Shown: positions 1-11,993, counted from the stretch's first letter. The stretch: DNA of 64,000 nt from Citrobacter sedlakii NBRC 105722 (GCF_000759835.1 NZ_BBNB01000001.1:620001-684000), one strand, 5' to 3'. The notes: a model not told the origin generated them from the letters alone. Program-made: numbers and translations.

Positions 1-1
1 C

Positions 2-2159
<2,158 letters not shown>

Positions 2160-2160
<1 letters not shown>

Positions 2161-3530
2161 TGACGACCCGTCTCACCCGCTGGCTGACGACGCTGGATAA
2201 TTTCGAAGCCAAAATGGCGCAGCTTCCGGCAGTGCGCCGTTATGGCCGGCTGACGCGCGCCACCGGACTGGTGCTGGAGGCGACCGGTCTGCAGCTTCCG
2301 CTGGGCGCCACCTGTGTTATTGAACGTCAGGAAGGGACCGAAACCCATGAAGTGGAAAGTGAAGTCGTCGGCTTTAACGGCCAGCGCCTGTTTCTGATGC
2401 CGCTGGAAGAGGTCGAAGGCATTTTGCCCGGCGCGCGCGTTTACGCCAGGAACATTGCCGGAGAGGGACTGCAGAGCGGCAAACAGTTACCGCTTGGTCC
2501 GGCGCTGCTGGGTCGCGTGCTGGACGGCAGCGGTAAGCCGCTCGATGGTCTGCCCTCCCCCGACACCACCGAAACCGGCGCGCTGATCACCGCGCCGTTT
2601 AACCCGCTACAGCGCACGCCGATTGAGCATGTTCTGGATACCGGCGTGCGTCCTATCAACGCGCTGTTAACCGTCGGACGCGGCCAACGTATGGGCCTGT
2701 TTGCCGGTTCCGGCGTCGGTAAAAGCGTGCTGCTCGGCATGATGGCGCGTTATACCCGCGCCGATGTGATCGTGGTCGGGTTAATCGGCGAACGTGGCCG
2801 CGAAGTAAAAGATTTTATCGAAAACATTCTTGGCGCAGACGGACGCGCGCGTTCGGTGGTCATTGCCGCGCCGGCGGACGTGTCGCCGCTACTGCGGATG
2901 CAGGGCGCCGCCTATGCCACCCGGATCGCAGAGGACTTTCGCGACCGGGGTCAGCATGTTCTGCTGATCATGGACTCCCTGACCCGTTATGCGATGGCGC
3001 AGCGTGAAATCGCGCTGGCTATAGGCGAACCGCCCGCGACCAAAGGCTATCCGCCATCGGTATTCGCCAAGCTGCCTGCGCTGGTGGAACGCGCGGGCAA
3101 TGGTATCCACGGCGGCGGTTCGATCACTGCGTTTTATACGGTACTGACCGAAGGCGACGACCAGCAGGATCCGATTGCCGACTCGGCGCGTGCAATCCTT
3201 GACGGACACATTGTGCTGTCGCGGCGGCTGGCGGAAGCCGGACACTACCCTGCTATCGATATCGAAGCCTCCATCAGCCGCGCCATGACGGCGCTGATTA
3301 GCGAGCAGCATTACGCCAAAGTACGCCAGTTTAAGCAGTTATTGTCGAGCTTCCAGCGTAACCGCGATCTCGTTAGCGTCGGGGCTTACGCTAAGGGCAG
3401 CGACCCGATGCTCGACAAAGCGATCGCACTCTGGCCACAGCTGGAGGCGTTTCTTCAGCAAGGTATTTTTGAACGGGCCGACTGGGAGGATTCCCTGCAG
3501 GCGCTGGATCTACTTTTCCCGGCGGGATGA
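2160..3530 (+). CDS. fliI: Flagellum-specific export ATPase FliI
   Basis: FliI hydrolyses ATP to energise unfolding and delivery of flagellar export substrates. The ATG at 2160 ([15 protein letters not shown]), overlapping the fliH TGA by one base, gives 456 residues. The F1-beta-like core has Walker A AGSGVGKS at about residues 182-189 and Walker B LLIMD ending near residue 272, followed by [12 protein letters not shown], and the [12 protein letters not shown] segment. Its partners FliH and FliJ flank it. Confidence 0.98.
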
Positions 3531-3551
3531 TAACGCAGGAGGAGATGCGTC

Positions 3552-3995
3552 ATGGCAGAACACGGTGCACTGGCAACACTCAAAGATCTCGCTGAAAAAG
3601 AGGTCGATGACGCTGCCCAACTGTTAGGGGAAATGCGTCGCGGATTTCAGCAGGCGGAAGAACAACTCAAGATGCTGATTGACTACCAGAATGAGTATCG
3701 CAGCAACCTGAATAACGACATGAGCCAGGGGATCGCCAGTAATCGCTGGATCAACTACCAGCAGTTTATTCAGACGCTGGAAAAAGCCGTTGAACAGCAC
3801 CGTCAGCAGTTAACGCAATGGACGCAAAAGGTCGACGTGGCGCTGAACAACTGGCGGGAAAAAAAGCAACGCCTGCAGGCCTGGCAGACGTTGCAGGACA
3901 GACAAAACGCGGCGGCGCTACTGGCTGAAAACCGCCTGGATCAGAAAAAAATGGATGAATTTGCTCAGCGTGCAGCAATGAGGAAACCCGAATGA
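3552..3995 (+). CDS. fliJ: Flagellar export chaperone/stalk protein FliJ
   Basis: FliJ is a small coiled-coil protein that sits in the FliI hexamer like the gamma stalk of F1 and promotes gate engagement. The 147-residue product is the standard size and almost wholly helical and charged ([20 protein letters not shown] near the N-terminus). A strong AGGAGGA-like ribosome-binding site lies just upstream (3537-3545). Its stop overlaps the fliK start in an ATGA junction. Confidence 0.96.
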   Translation: MAEHGALATLKDLAEKEVDDAAQLLGEMRRGFQQAEEQLKMLIDYQNEYRSNLNNDMSQGIASNRWINYQQFIQTLEKAVEQHRQQLTQWTQKVDVALNNWREKKQRLQAWQTLQDRQNAAALLAENRLDQKKMDEFAQRAAMRKPE

Positions 3996-5200
3996 TCACC
4001 TTGCCCCAACTGGTCACCACCGACACCGATCTGACCACCGGCTTGCCGTCCGGGAAAGCGGCGGATTCTGCGCAGGATTTCCTGGCTCTGCTGGCGGGCG
4101 CGCTTGGCGCTGGCGACACGCAGGGTCAGGGCGCGCCGCTTACGCTTGCCGACCTGCGGGCTGCGGGCGGCAAACTGCAGAAAGCGCTGCTGGCGCAGGA
4201 CGGCGACGCGTTGCCGCGCGATAAGTTGACGGCGCTCCTCGCCGCCAAAGATGCGCAAACCGATGAGTCGCTCAAAGGGCTAAACGACGCCGGAGCGCTG
4301 TTTTCGGCCCTGTCGCCGTCGCAGAAAACCAGCGCGCTGGCCGTCCTGAGTCAGGCAGAACAAAAAGGTGAGAAGAAAAGCGCACTCAGCGACGACGATC
4401 TCGCCAGCCTGAGCGCGCTGTTCGCGATGCTGCCCGGCCAGCCCGGATTCACCACCGCCCCGACAGATGCGCAGCTCAGCGCACCAGGGACATCCCTGCG
4501 GGTAGATACCCGTTCTCTGTCGCAAGAGGGCGCCACGCCTTTCGATGGCGATACGCTAAAAGACGCTAAAAAAGAGGCTGCATTACCGGGCATAGCGGCG
4601 GATAACGCCAAAAGCCAGACGGTTGCCGCGCCAGTCGTAACGGATGGCGCAACGGCTCATGTTGACGCAGAGAGCACGCCGACGCCCGTCGCGCCGGGTC
4701 TGGCAATGAGCGCCAACGCGCCATCCACCCCGCAAGCAGCGCAGCCTGGCAGCCCCGCGCCAGTGCTGAGCGCCCCGCTCGGCAGCCATGAATGGCAGCA
4801 ATCGCTGAGCCAGCACATCACGCTGTTCACCCGCCAGGGTCAGCAGAGCGCGGAGTTACGTTTGCATCCTGAAGATCTGGGTCAGGTGCAGATCTCGCTT
4901 AAGCTGGATGATAACCACGCGCAGTTGCAGATGGTTTCCGCGCACAGCCACGTTCGCGCCGCGCTGGAAGCCGCCCTGCCGGTTCTGCGCACCCAACTGG
5001 CGGAAAGCGGGATCCAACTGGGCCAAAGCAACATCAGCAGCGAAAGCTTTGCCGGTCAGCATCACTCTTCCTCGCAGCAGCATGCATCTCGTACACCGGG
5101 ACAGGCGCTGGCGCTGGGCGATGATGAGAGCGAACTGGCGGTTCCGGCCTCGCTGCAGTCTGCCGCGCGCGGTAATGGCGCCGTCGATATCTTCGCCTAA
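3992..5200 (+). CDS. fliK: Flagellar hook-length control protein FliK
   Basis: FliK is a secreted molecular ruler that measures hook length and switches export from hook to filament substrates through FlhB. The 402-residue product has a variable Ala/Pro/Ser-rich middle (about residues 190-260) and the conserved C-terminal switch domain containing [20 protein letters not shown] (about 287-306). The C-terminal tail is His/Ser/Gln-rich. It is the last gene of the fliFGHIJK operon; a 104-bp gap with an inverted repeat follows. Confidence 0.96.
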   Translation: MITLPQLVTTDTDLTTGLPSGKAADSAQDFLALLAGALGAGDTQGQGAPLTLADLRAAGGKLQKALLAQDGDALPRDKLTALLAAKDAQTDESLKGLNDAGALFSALSPSQKTSALAVLSQAEQKGEKKSALSDDDLASLSALFAMLPGQPGFTTAPTDAQLSAPGTSLRVDTRSLSQEGATPFDGDTLKDAKKEAALPGIAADNAKSQTVAAPVVTDGATAHVDAESTPTPVAPGLAMSANAPSTPQAAQPGSPAPVLSAPLGSHEWQQSLSQHITLFTRQGQQSAELRLHPEDLGQVQISLKLDDNHAQLQMVSAHSHVRAALEAALPVLRTQLAESGIQLGQSNISSESFAGQHHSSSQQHASRTPGQALALGDDESELAVPASLQSAARGNGAVDIFA

Positions 5201-5215
5201 CGCCAGAGGTAGCAC

Positions 5216-5266
5216 GATTATCCGCGTCTTTTCCACGCTTTGCCGTGGTCAGGACACGGGATAATC
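5216..5266. repeat. Inverted repeat in the fliK-fliL gap
   Basis: GATTATCC at 5216-5223 is mirrored by GGATAATC at 5259-5266, and an inner stem CCACG/CGTGG (about 5234-5249) nests inside, giving a long interrupted hairpin between two flagellar operons. No T-run follows, so it is not an ordinary terminator. GATAAT at 5260-5265 could be the -10 of the fliL class-2 promoter; no FlhDC box was confidently identified. Confidence 0.5.
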
Positions 5267-5304
5267 AGCCCATAAGCTGTACCGAAACAGGAAGCCCGTA
5301 TCAG

Positions 5305-5769
5305 ATGACTGATTCCGCACTTAACAAAAAGAGCAAACGCTCAATTTGGATCCCACTGCTGGTAATCATTACCCTCGCCGCCTGCGCCACCGCGGGTTAT
5401 AGCTATTGGCGTATGCAGCAGAAGCCGACAACCGCGGCGAACGAACCGCCGCCTCCGCCTGCGCCGGTCTTTTTTGCCCTCGACACCTTTACGGTGAATC
5501 TCGGTGATGCCGATCGCGTGTTGTATATCGGCGTGACGCTGCGTCTGAAAGATGAGGCGACGCGCGCGCGTCTTAACGAATATTTACCGGAAGTCCGTAG
5601 CCGCCTGCTGCTGCTGTTCTCACGTCAGGATGCCGCAGTGCTGTCTACCGAAGACGGTAAACAAAAGCTGATCGCGGCGATTAAAGAGACGCTTTCCCCT
5701 CCGCTTGTTGCCGGACAACCTAAACAGGACGTGACCGACGTGCTGTACACAGCTTTCATTCTGCGGTAA
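5305..5769 (+). CDS. fliL: Flagellar basal-body protein FliL
   Basis: FliL is a single-pass inner-membrane protein that surrounds the stator and supports torque at high load. The ATG at 5305 ([13 protein letters not shown]) gives 154 residues, matching the E. coli length; an upstream in-frame GTG at 5245 would add 20 atypical residues. A basic N-terminus is followed by a membrane helix ([20 protein letters not shown]), a Pro-rich linker and the periplasmic FliL domain. It is the first gene of the fliLMNOPQR operon. Confidence 0.96.
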   Translation: MTDSALNKKSKRSIWIPLLVIITLAACATAGYSYWRMQQKPTTAANEPPPPPAPVFFALDTFTVNLGDADRVLYIGVTLRLKDEATRARLNEYLPEVRSRLLLLFSRQDAAVLSTEDGKQKLIAAIKETLSPPLVAGQPKQDVTDVLYTAFILR

Positions 5770-5773
5770 CGAC

Positions 5774-6778
5774 ATGGGCGACAGTATTCTCTCTCAGGCT
5801 GAAATCGATGCGCTGCTCAACGGCGACAGCGAAACGAAAGACGAACCGAAAGCAGGGATCGCGGGTGAAAGCGATATTCGTCCCTACGATCCGAATACCC
5901 AGCGTCGCGTGGTACGCGAGCGTCTTCAGGCGCTGGAGATCATCAACGAGCGTTTCGCGCGCCAGTTCCGGATGGGGCTGTTTAACCTGCTGCGACGTAG
6001 CCCGGATATTACCGTCGGGGCGATCCGCATTCAGCCGTACCATGAATTTGCGCGCAACCTGCCGGTGCCCACCAACCTCAACCTGATCCACCTGAAGCCG
6101 CTGCGTGGAACGGGCCTGGTGGTTTTTTCGCCGAGTCTGGTGTTTATCGCCGTCGATAACCTGTTCGGCGGCGACGGTCGTTTCCCGACCAAAGTGGAAG
6201 GCCGTGAGTTCACGCATACCGAGCAGCGGGTGATCAACCGCATGCTGAAGCTGGCGCTTGAAGGCTACAGCGACGCGTGGAAAGCGATTAATCCGCTGGA
6301 AGTCGAGTATGTACGTTCCGAGATGCAGGTGAAGTTTACCAATATCACCACCTCACCGAACGATATCGTGGTGAACACGCCGTTCCACGTCGAAATTGGC
6401 AACCTGACCGGCGAATTCAACATCTGCCTGCCGTTCAGCATGATCGAACCGCTGCGCGAACTGTTGGTCAACCCGCCGCTGGAAAACTCCCGCCATGAGG
6501 ATCAGAACTGGCGCGACAACCTGGTGCGTCAGGTTCAGCATTCCGAGCTGGAGCTGGTAGCGAATTTCGCCGATATTCCGCTGCGTCTTTCGCAGATTTT
6601 AAAACTGCAACCCGGCGATGTGCTGCCGATTGAAAAACCAGACCGCATTATTGCTCATGTGGACGGTGTGCCTGTCCTGACCAGCCAGTATGGCACCGTT
6701 AACGGTCAGTACGCGTTACGCGTAGAACATCTGATTAACCCGATTTTGAATTCGCTGAATGAGGAACAGCCCAAATGA
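5774..6778 (+). CDS. fliM: Flagellar motor switch protein FliM
   Basis: FliM is the C-ring subunit that receives phospho-CheY and reverses motor rotation. The 334-residue product begins with the CheY-P-binding peptide (MGDSILSQAEIDALLNG), followed by the CheC/FliY-like middle domain and a C-terminal SpoA domain that pairs with FliN. It starts 4 bases after fliL ends, and its stop overlaps the fliN ATG in an ATGA junction. Confidence 0.98.
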   Translation: MGDSILSQAEIDALLNGDSETKDEPKAGIAGESDIRPYDPNTQRRVVRERLQALEIINERFARQFRMGLFNLLRRSPDITVGAIRIQPYHEFARNLPVPTNLNLIHLKPLRGTGLVVFSPSLVFIAVDNLFGGDGRFPTKVEGREFTHTEQRVINRMLKLALEGYSDAWKAINPLEVEYVRSEMQVKFTNITTSPNDIVVNTPFHVEIGNLTGEFNICLPFSMIEPLRELLVNPPLENSRHEDQNWRDNLVRQVQHSELELVANFADIPLRLSQILKLQPGDVLPIEKPDRIIAHVDGVPVLTSQYGTVNGQYALRVEHLINPILNSLNEEQPK

Positions 6779-7188
6779 GTGACATGAATAATCCGTCTGA
6801 TGAGAACACTGGCGCATTGGACGATCTGTGGGCTGACGCGTTAAACGAGCAAAAAACGACGACGGCGAAAAGCCCGGCGGACGCGGTATTCCAGCAGCTA
6901 GGCGGTGGCGACGTCAGCGGCACGCTGCAGGATATCGATCTGATAATGGATATCCCGGTTAAACTGACCGTGGAATTAGGCCGCACACGTATGACCATCA
7001 AAGAACTGTTGCGCCTGACGCAAGGTTCCGTGGTCGCGCTGGACGGTCTGGCAGGCGAGCCGCTGGACATTCTGATCAACGGTTATCTGATCGCCCAGGG
7101 CGAAGTTGTGGTCGTCGCCGACAAGTACGGCGTGCGCATTACCGACATCATTACGCCGTCTGAACGTATGCGTCGCCTGAGCCGCTAA
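6775..7188 (+). CDS. fliN: Flagellar motor switch protein FliN
   Basis: FliN forms the base of the C ring with FliM and is the docking site for FliH. The 137-residue product is the family length. It has an acidic variable N-terminal half (DDLWADALNEQ) and a C-terminal SpoA domain with the signature DIPVKLTVELGRTRMTIKEL. It is coupled to fliM by a 4-base overlap and followed after 2 bases by fliO. Confidence 0.98.
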   Translation: MSDMNNPSDENTGALDDLWADALNEQKTTTAKSPADAVFQQLGGGDVSGTLQDIDLIMDIPVKLTVELGRTRMTIKELLRLTQGSVVALDGLAGEPLDILINGYLIAQGEVVVVADKYGVRITDIITPSERMRRLSR

Positions 7189-7190
7189 AC

Positions 7191-7565
7191 ATGCAAACCC
7201 AGGCTTCCGTTCAACAGCCCTCCGCGGTTCCCGGCTCCCCTTTGCTTCAGGTCAGCGGCGCGTTGCTGGGAATTATTGTGCTGATTCTGGCGGCCGCCTG
7301 GGTCATTAAACGTCTGGGCCTTGCGCCCAAAAGCGGCAACACGCGCGGGCTGAAAGTGTCGGCCAGCACCTCACTGGGTCCTCGTGAGCGGGTGGTGATT
7401 GTCGACGTAGAGGACGCGCGTCTGGTGCTCGGCGTCACCGCATCACACATCAACGTGCTGCACACCCTGCCGCCGTCCCCCGTCGTGCCTGAAGAGACCT
7501 CTTCCACGCCTGAAAACTTTCACAGCCTGATGGCGAATTTGTTAAAGCGTTCCGGGAGATCCTGA
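7191..7565 (+). CDS. fliO: Flagellar export assembly protein FliO
   Basis: FliO is a small membrane protein that helps assemble the FliP ring of the export gate. The 124-residue product (starts [15 protein letters not shown]) has one N-terminal membrane helix ([20 protein letters not shown]) and a soluble FliO domain with the [18 protein letters not shown] segment. Its stop codon overlaps the fliP ATG by one base. FliO is the least conserved gate protein, so position and membrane topology weigh most in the call. Confidence 0.94.
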   Translation: MQTQASVQQPSAVPGSPLLQVSGALLGIIVLILAAAWVIKRLGLAPKSGNTRGLKVSASTSLGPRERVVIVDVEDARLVLGVTASHINVLHTLPPSPVVPEETSSTPENFHSLMANLLKRSGRS

Positions 7566-8302
7566 TGCGCCGTTTGTTGTCCCTTACGCTTGCCGGTTTA
7601 TGGCTTTTCAGCCCAGCCGCGCTGGCGCAACTGCCCGGTCTGGTCACTCAGCCGTTGCCCGGCGGCGGCCAGAGCTGGTCGCTTTCCGTTCAGACGCTGG
7701 TGTTTATCACCTCACTGACCTTTATTCCGGCGATTTTGCTGATGATGACCAGCTTTACCCGCATCATCATCGTTTTCGGTCTGCTGCGTAACGCGCTCGG
7801 CACGCCGTCTGCCCCACCCAACCAGGTTCTGCTCGGGCTGGCGCTGTTTCTGACCTTTTTCATCATGTCGCCAGTGATCGATAAAATCTACGTTGACGCC
7901 TATCAGCCGTTCAGCGAAGAAAAAATATCCATGCAGGAAGCGCTGGAAAAAGGGGCGCAGCCGCTGCGCGAGTTTATGATGCGCCAGACCCGCGAAGCCG
8001 ATCTCGCCCTGTTTGCGCGTCTGGCGAACAGCGGGCCGTTACAGGGACCGGAAGCGGTTCCGATGCGTATTCTGCTGCCCGCTTATGTCACCAGCGAGCT
8101 GAAAACCGCTTTTCAGATCGGCTTTACCATTTTCATTCCATTTTTGATCATCGATCTGGTTATCGCCAGCGTGCTGATGGCGCTCGGGATGATGATGGTT
8201 CCGCCTGCCACTATCGCCCTGCCGTTTAAACTCATGTTGTTTGTGCTGGTCGACGGCTGGCAACTGCTGGTCGGCTCGCTTGCGCAAAGCTTTTACAGTT
8301 AG
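7565..8302 (+). CDS. fliP: Flagellar export gate protein FliP
   Basis: FliP is the core pentameric subunit of the export gate pore. The 245-residue product starts with a cleavable signal peptide ([21 protein letters not shown], then QLPG), unusual for an inner-membrane protein but characteristic of FliP. Four membrane helices follow, including [20 protein letters not shown] and [20 protein letters not shown]. It overlaps fliO by one base and precedes fliQ by 9 bases. Confidence 0.97.
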   Translation: MRRLLSLTLAGLWLFSPAALAQLPGLVTQPLPGGGQSWSLSVQTLVFITSLTFIPAILLMMTSFTRIIIVFGLLRNALGTPSAPPNQVLLGLALFLTFFIMSPVIDKIYVDAYQPFSEEKISMQEALEKGAQPLREFMMRQTREADLALFARLANSGPLQGPEAVPMRILLPAYVTSELKTAFQIGFTIFIPFLIIDLVIASVLMALGMMMVPPATIALPFKLMLFVLVDGWQLLVGSLAQSFYS

Positions 8303-8311
8303 AGGCCAGAA

Positions 8312-8581
8312 ATGACACCTGAATCGGTCATGATGATTGGCACCGAGGCGATGAAGGTTGCCCTGGCGCTTGCTGCCCCGCTGCTGCTGGTCGCGCTGGT
8401 GACGGGTCTGATCATCAGCATATTGCAGGCCGCCACGCAGATTAACGAAATGACGCTGTCGTTTATCCCGAAAATTGTGGCGGTGTTTGCCGCCATCATT
8501 ATCGCTGGCCCCTGGATGCTGAATCTGCTGCTGGATTACGTGCGTACGCTGTTCACTAACCTGCCATATATTATTGGATAA
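8312..8581 (+). CDS. fliQ: Flagellar export gate protein FliQ
   Basis: FliQ is the two-helix subunit that wraps the FliPR gate. The 89-residue product begins [18 protein letters not shown] and contains two hydrophobic hairpin helices ([20 protein letters not shown] and [20 protein letters not shown]). The size matches the family and it sits in the invariant fliP-Q-R order. Confidence 0.97.
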   Translation: MTPESVMMIGTEAMKVALALAAPLLLVALVTGLIISILQAATQINEMTLSFIPKIVAVFAAIIIAGPWMLNLLLDYVRTLFTNLPYIIG

Positions 8582-8586
8582 CAAGG

Positions 8587-9381
8587 ATGCTGCAGGTAAC
8601 CAGCGATCAATGGCTTCAGTGGCTTAACCTGTATTTTTGGCCGCTGCTGCGCGTGCTGGCGCTGATCTCTACCGCCCCCATACTCAGCGAACGCGCGATC
8701 CCAAAACGGATTAAGCTGGGTCTGGGGCTCCTCATTACCGTGGTGATCGCGCCGTCGCTTCCAACGCATAACGTGCCGATTTTTTCGTTTGACGCCTTAT
8801 GGATAGCGATGCAACAAATTCTGATCGGCATCGCGCTGGGCTTTACCATGCAGTTTGCCTTCGCGGCGGTGCGGACTGCCGGGGAGATCATTGGTCTGCA
8901 AATGGGTTTGTCCTTCGCCACCTTTGTCGATCCAGGCAGTCATCTCAACATGCCGGTGCTGGCCCGCATCATTGATATGCTGGCGATGCTGCTGTTTTTA
9001 ACGTTTAACGGTCATCTGTGGCTGATTTCACTGCTGGTCGATACGTTCCATACCCTGCCCATCGGCGGCAATCCGGTTAACAGCAATGCGTTTCTGGCGC
9101 TTGCCAGAGCGGGCGGTCTGATCTTTCTGAACGGCTTAATGCTGGCGCTGCCGGTGATCACGATGTTATTAACGCTGAACCTGGCGCTAGGATTATTGAA
9201 TCGAATGGCGCCTCAGCTATCAGTATTTGTTATTGGTTTCCCGTTAACGTTAACGGTCGGTATGACATTAATTGCGGCCTTAATGCCGCTTATCGCCCCT
9301 TTTTGCGAACATTTATTTAGTGAAATTTTCAATTTATTAGCTGATATCGTTAGTGAATTACCCGCGAATAATATTCCATAA
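8587..9381 (+). CDS. fliR: Flagellar export gate protein FliR
   Basis: FliR caps the helical FliPQR export gate with one copy per basal body. The 264-residue product is wholly membrane-embedded, with six or more hydrophobic segments and the conserved [20 protein letters not shown] loop. It is the last gene of the fliL operon. Its 3' end shifts to AT-rich codons (about 9180-9381) leading into the AT-rich rcsA upstream region. Confidence 0.97.
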   Translation: MLQVTSDQWLQWLNLYFWPLLRVLALISTAPILSERAIPKRIKLGLGLLITVVIAPSLPTHNVPIFSFDALWIAMQQILIGIALGFTMQFAFAAVRTAGEIIGLQMGLSFATFVDPGSHLNMPVLARIIDMLAMLLFLTFNGHLWLISLLVDTFHTLPIGGNPVNSNAFLALARAGGLIFLNGLMLALPVITMLLTLNLALGLLNRMAPQLSVFVIGFPLTLTVGMTLIAALMPLIAPFCEHLFSEIFNLLADIVSELPANNIP

Positions 9382-9398
9382 TGTTTATCCAGTTATTC

Positions 9399-9412
9399 TA
9401 AGGATTATCCTA
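9399..9412. promoter_or_regulatory. RcsAB box upstream of rcsA
   Basis: TAAGGATTATCCTA, a near-perfect palindrome, matches the known RcsAB-box pattern (TAAGAATATTCCTA type) that mediates rcsA autoactivation. It lies 17 bp after the fliR stop and about 250 bp before rcsA. The rest of the 279-bp gap (9382-9660) is AT-rich without an ORF, consistent with H-NS silencing known for rcsA in E. coli. Confidence 0.75.
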
Positions 9413-9660
9413 AATTGACCCGTCAAAAACATCTACCAGGATAACTCTGACGCGCGTTATTTGTTTTTATCTCACTCACATAACGCAACATTTACTTTAC
9501 TTTAAGACAATTCCAGGCAAATTATACGTAACTTTACGGGATAGTAAGTCCGCCTGGAAATCGCATTAGCGTCTCGTTGGGTGAAAGTTACGTTCCGTTA
9601 AGTTGTGATGAGATATTCGGGTAAGGGGAATTATCGTTACGCATTGAGTGAGGGTATGCC

Positions 9661-10284
9661 ATGTCAACGATTATTATGGATTTATGCAGTTACACCCGGC
9701 TGGGTTTGACCGGGTATCTTGTAAGCAGAGGGGTGAAAAAAAGGGAAATCAACGACATCGAGACCGTTGACGAACTCGACATCGCGTGTGAGACCCACCG
9801 ACCTTCTGTGGTGTTTATTAATGAGGACTGTTTCATCCACGATCCTGACGACAGTCAACATATAAAGCAAATCATTAATCAGCATCCCAATACGTTATTT
9901 ATTGTTTTCATGGCCATTGCTAATGTCCATTTTGATGAATATTTATTAGTCAGAAAAAACTTATTGATCAGTTCTAAATCTATAAAACCCCAATCACTGG
10001 ACGATCTTCTTGGCGATATTCTGAAAAAAGAGACCGACACTGCCAGCGTAATAAATTTACCAACGTTATCGTTAAGTCGAACGGAATCAAGCATGTTACG
10101 CATGTGGATGGAAGGACAAGGAACGATTCAAATTTCGGATCGGATGAACATCAAAGCGAAAACCGTCTCCTCCCATAAGGGGAATATAAAACGAAAGATA
10201 AAAACGCATAACAAACAAGTTATCTATCATGTTGTTCGCCTGACCGATAACGTGACCAACGGCATATTTGTTAACATGCGCTAA
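9661..10284 (+). CDS. rcsA: Capsule/colanic-acid transcriptional co-activator RcsA
   Basis: RcsA is the unstable partner of RcsB that activates exopolysaccharide genes and represses flhDC. The 207-residue product has an N-terminal receiver-like region without a clear phospho-acceptor and a C-terminal LuxR-type helix-turn-helix ([17 protein letters not shown], then [18 protein letters not shown]). Base composition is AT-richer than the flagellar genes before it. An RcsAB box lies upstream and the gene for DsrA, which relieves H-NS silencing of rcsA in E. coli, lies about 600 bp downstream. Confidence 0.97.
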   Translation: MSTIIMDLCSYTRLGLTGYLVSRGVKKREINDIETVDELDIACETHRPSVVFINEDCFIHDPDDSQHIKQIINQHPNTLFIVFMAIANVHFDEYLLVRKNLLISSKSIKPQSLDDLLGDILKKETDTASVINLPTLSLSRTESSMLRMWMEGQGTIQISDRMNIKAKTVSSHKGNIKRKIKTHNKQVIYHVVRLTDNVTNGIFVNMR

Positions 10285-10288
10285 GACC

Positions 10289-10318
10289 TCCCGACTGGTG
10301 GGGCATCCACCAGCCGGG
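10289..10318. other. Hairpin between convergent rcsA and dsrB
   Basis: CTGGTGG pairs with CCACCAG around a short loop, flanked by CCCG/CGGG, just after the rcsA stop and before the end of convergent dsrB. No T-run follows on either strand, so a factor-independent terminator is not supported; it may be an RNA 3'-end structure. Confidence 0.4.
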
Positions 10319-10338
10319 ATAACAACCCCGTTGCCGCC

Positions 10339-10527
10339 CTATTCCGCCTTTTCCACAAAAATGCCGTCCTGGTGCCCCGACTCATTGAAGAACCAGATGC
10401 CGAGCGGGTAGTCTTCCAGCGATACCAGGTACATTGTGCCTTCGTTAAACTCCTCTACCGCCAGTACCACGCCAGGACGACGAGGACCGCCATCCGTCTT
10501 GACTGTAACCCGATCATTTACGTTCAT
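10339..10527 (-). CDS. dsrB: Small conserved protein DsrB
   Basis: This is a 62-residue cytoplasmic protein of unknown function, nearly identical in sequence to E. coli DsrB (begins [20 protein letters not shown]). The ATG at 10527 has an AGGAGGA-type ribosome-binding site upstream; a longer in-frame start at 10572 is not conserved. It resembles YodC in this same window (both open with a short basic/hydrophobic V-rich strand and a TVK-x-GGPR motif), suggesting a shared small beta fold. In E. coli dsrB is sigma-S dependent; no promoter was identified here. Confidence 0.93.
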   Translation of the reverse strand: MNVNDRVTVKTDGGPRRPGVVLAVEEFNEGTMYLVSLEDYPLGIWFFNESGHQDGIFVEKAE

Positions 10528-10657
10528 TTTTCTCCTCCTGTGGCTTTGTGCCAGTGTAGAACAAAAATCCATTCCTGACAGCGTTCACCCGGCGCGATTG
10601 CGGCTTTTCTCAACGGTCTATACTTAGGCTGAAGCACGCTAACGGGAGAGGTTAATG

Positions 10658-10885
10658 ATGAAGACCGCAAAAGACTACAGCGATACCGCGAAACGCGAAG
10701 TCAGCGTCGATGTCGACGCGCTGCTGGCCGCAATCAATGAAATCAGTGAGAGCGAAATTCATCGCAGTGGAAGCGATCCGGAAAAGGTCAGCGTTGATGG
10801 GCGTGAATACCATACATGGCATGAATTAGCGGAAGCCTTTGAGCTGGATATACACGATTTCAGCGTGACGGAAATCAACCGCTAA
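10658..10885 (+). CDS. yodD: Conserved stress-associated small protein YodD
   Basis: This 75-residue protein is very close to E. coli YodD (MKTAKDYSDTAKREVSVDVD at the start, EYHTWHELAEAFELDIHDFS near the end). Two tandem ATGs (10655 and 10658) are possible; the second matches the E. coli start and lies 10 bases after GGAG. The biochemical role is not known; in E. coli it is linked to peroxide/acid stress. It lies between dsrB and the dsrA sRNA gene. Confidence 0.92.
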   Translation: MKTAKDYSDTAKREVSVDVDALLAAINEISESEIHRSGSDPEKVSVDGREYHTWHELAEAFELDIHDFSVTEINR

Positions 10886-10897
10886 CCCGCAGAGGAA

Positions 10898-10984
10898 AAA
10901 AATCCCGACCCAGTTGGGTCGGGATGAAACTTGCTTATGCAAGAAGCACTTGAAAATTCGTTACACCAGGAAATCTGATGTGCG
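10898..10984 (-). ncRNA. dsrA: DsrA regulatory sRNA
   Basis: The minus strand reads CACATCAGATTTCCTGGTGT, the rpoS-pairing 5' region of DsrA, followed by CGAATTTTCAAGTGCTTCTT (hns-pairing segment) and the terminator stem ATCCCGACCC/GGGTCGGGAT with a T-run ending near 10898. Length is about 87 nt, as in E. coli. DsrA, with Hfq, activates rpoS translation and represses hns. Alignment to E. coli puts +1 near 10984, four bases after TAAGGT, a conserved promoter element. The terminator loop (AACT) differs from E. coli. Confidence 0.92.
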
Positions 10985-11087
10985 TTAAACCTTATCTGCA
11001 ATTTTTTTGTATGACAAGCAAATATTTTTGCGATGAATGATTAATACTACTAATGGTTAAGGTGAACACAGCTGCAGGCCTCATGGC

Positions 11088-11122
11088 GACGGGACCGATC
11101 CCGTCTTCAGCGTGGACTACGC
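11088..11122 (+). other. Two adjacent hairpins in the mpgP leader
   Basis: A perfect 7-bp hairpin GACGGGA-CCGA-TCCCGTC (11088-11105) is followed after 4 bases by GCGT-GGACT-ACGC (11110-11122). They lie between the divergently transcribed dsrA and mpgP, 56 bp before the mpgP start. There is no T-run and no ORF. Function is unknown; it could be a structured 5' UTR. Confidence 0.4.
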
Positions 11123-11177
11123 CTCCTGGCTTTAGGATTTTTCCTGGTAATAGCTTTTTACAACACGGGAAATCATT

Positions 11178-11993
11178 ATGCTTTCACTGAACGATCCGGT
11201 GCTGGTTTTTACCGATCTGGATGGCACGTTACTGGACAATCAATCCTATGACTGGCAACCTGCCGCTGGCTGGCTCGCCCGTCTGCGTGAGCACGAGATT
11301 CCCGTCATTCTATGTAGCAGCAAAACCGCCGCAGAAATGCTTTACATCCAGAAATCACTCAATCTGCACGGCCTTCCGCTGATTGCCGAAAGCGGCGCCG
11401 TCATTGAATATGACAGTCGCTGGCAAACTGAATCTGACTCTCCGCGTCTGATGAGCGGCGTGCCGCACGATGAAGTTAGCGCGGTGCTCAATAAGCTTCG
11501 CGAAAAAGGACAGTATAAATTCACAACCTTCGACGATGTCGATGAGGCGACCATTAGCGAATGGACAGGCCTGCCTCACGCCCAGGCCAGCTTAAGCCGC
11601 CTGCATGAAGCCTCTGTCACCCTGATCTGGCGTGACAGCGATGCGCGCATGGCCGCGTTCAGCCAACAGCTAAACGCGTTGGGGTTGCAGTTTGTTCACG
11701 GCGCACGCTTCTGGCACGTACTTGACGCCAGCGCGGGAAAAGATCAGGCGGCAAACGGGTTAATCGCACGTTATCAGCGCCAGTGGGGGCAACGCCCTGT
11801 TACTGTCGGCCTGGGTGATGGCCCAAACGATGCGCCGCTGCTTAAGGTCATGAATTATGCCGTGGTGGTGAAAGGACTGAGCCGCGAAGGGGTGGTGTTA
11901 CCCGATCAGGCTTCGCCCTACGTCTACCGCACCCGTTCAGAAGGTCCGGCAGGCTGGAGTGAAGGCATGTCGCATCTGTTTACCCCTGACTAG
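11178..11993 (+). CDS. mpgP: Mannosyl-3-phosphoglycerate phosphatase (MpgP/YedP)
   Basis: This is a HAD-superfamily phosphatase of the Cof/MPGP subfamily, expected to convert mannosyl-3-phosphoglycerate to mannosylglycerate. The 271-residue product shows the catalytic motif [11 protein letters not shown] at residues 11-21 and the C-terminal acidic motif [12 protein letters not shown]. No mannosyl-3-phosphoglycerate synthase gene is in the window, so the physiological substrate is inferred from family only. Its TAG stop overlaps the stop of convergent dgcQ by 4 bp. Confidence 0.9.
   Translation: MLSLNDPVLVFTDLDGTLLDNQSYDWQPAAGWLARLREHEIPVILCSSKTAAEMLYIQKSLNLHGLPLIAESGAVIEYDSRWQTESDSPRLMSGVPHDEVSAVLNKLREKGQYKFTTFDDVDEATISEWTGLPHAQASLSRLHEASVTLIWRDSDARMAAFSQQLNALGLQFVHGARFWHVLDASAGKDQAANGLIARYQRQWGQRPVTVGLGDGPNDAPLLKVMNYAVVVKGLSREGVVLPDQASPYVYRTRSEGPAGWSEGMSHLFTPD

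Noticed and set aside
10289..10318. Terminator between rcsA and dsrB
   Set aside because: The stem is good, but no T-run follows on either strand, so it is listed only as a hairpin.
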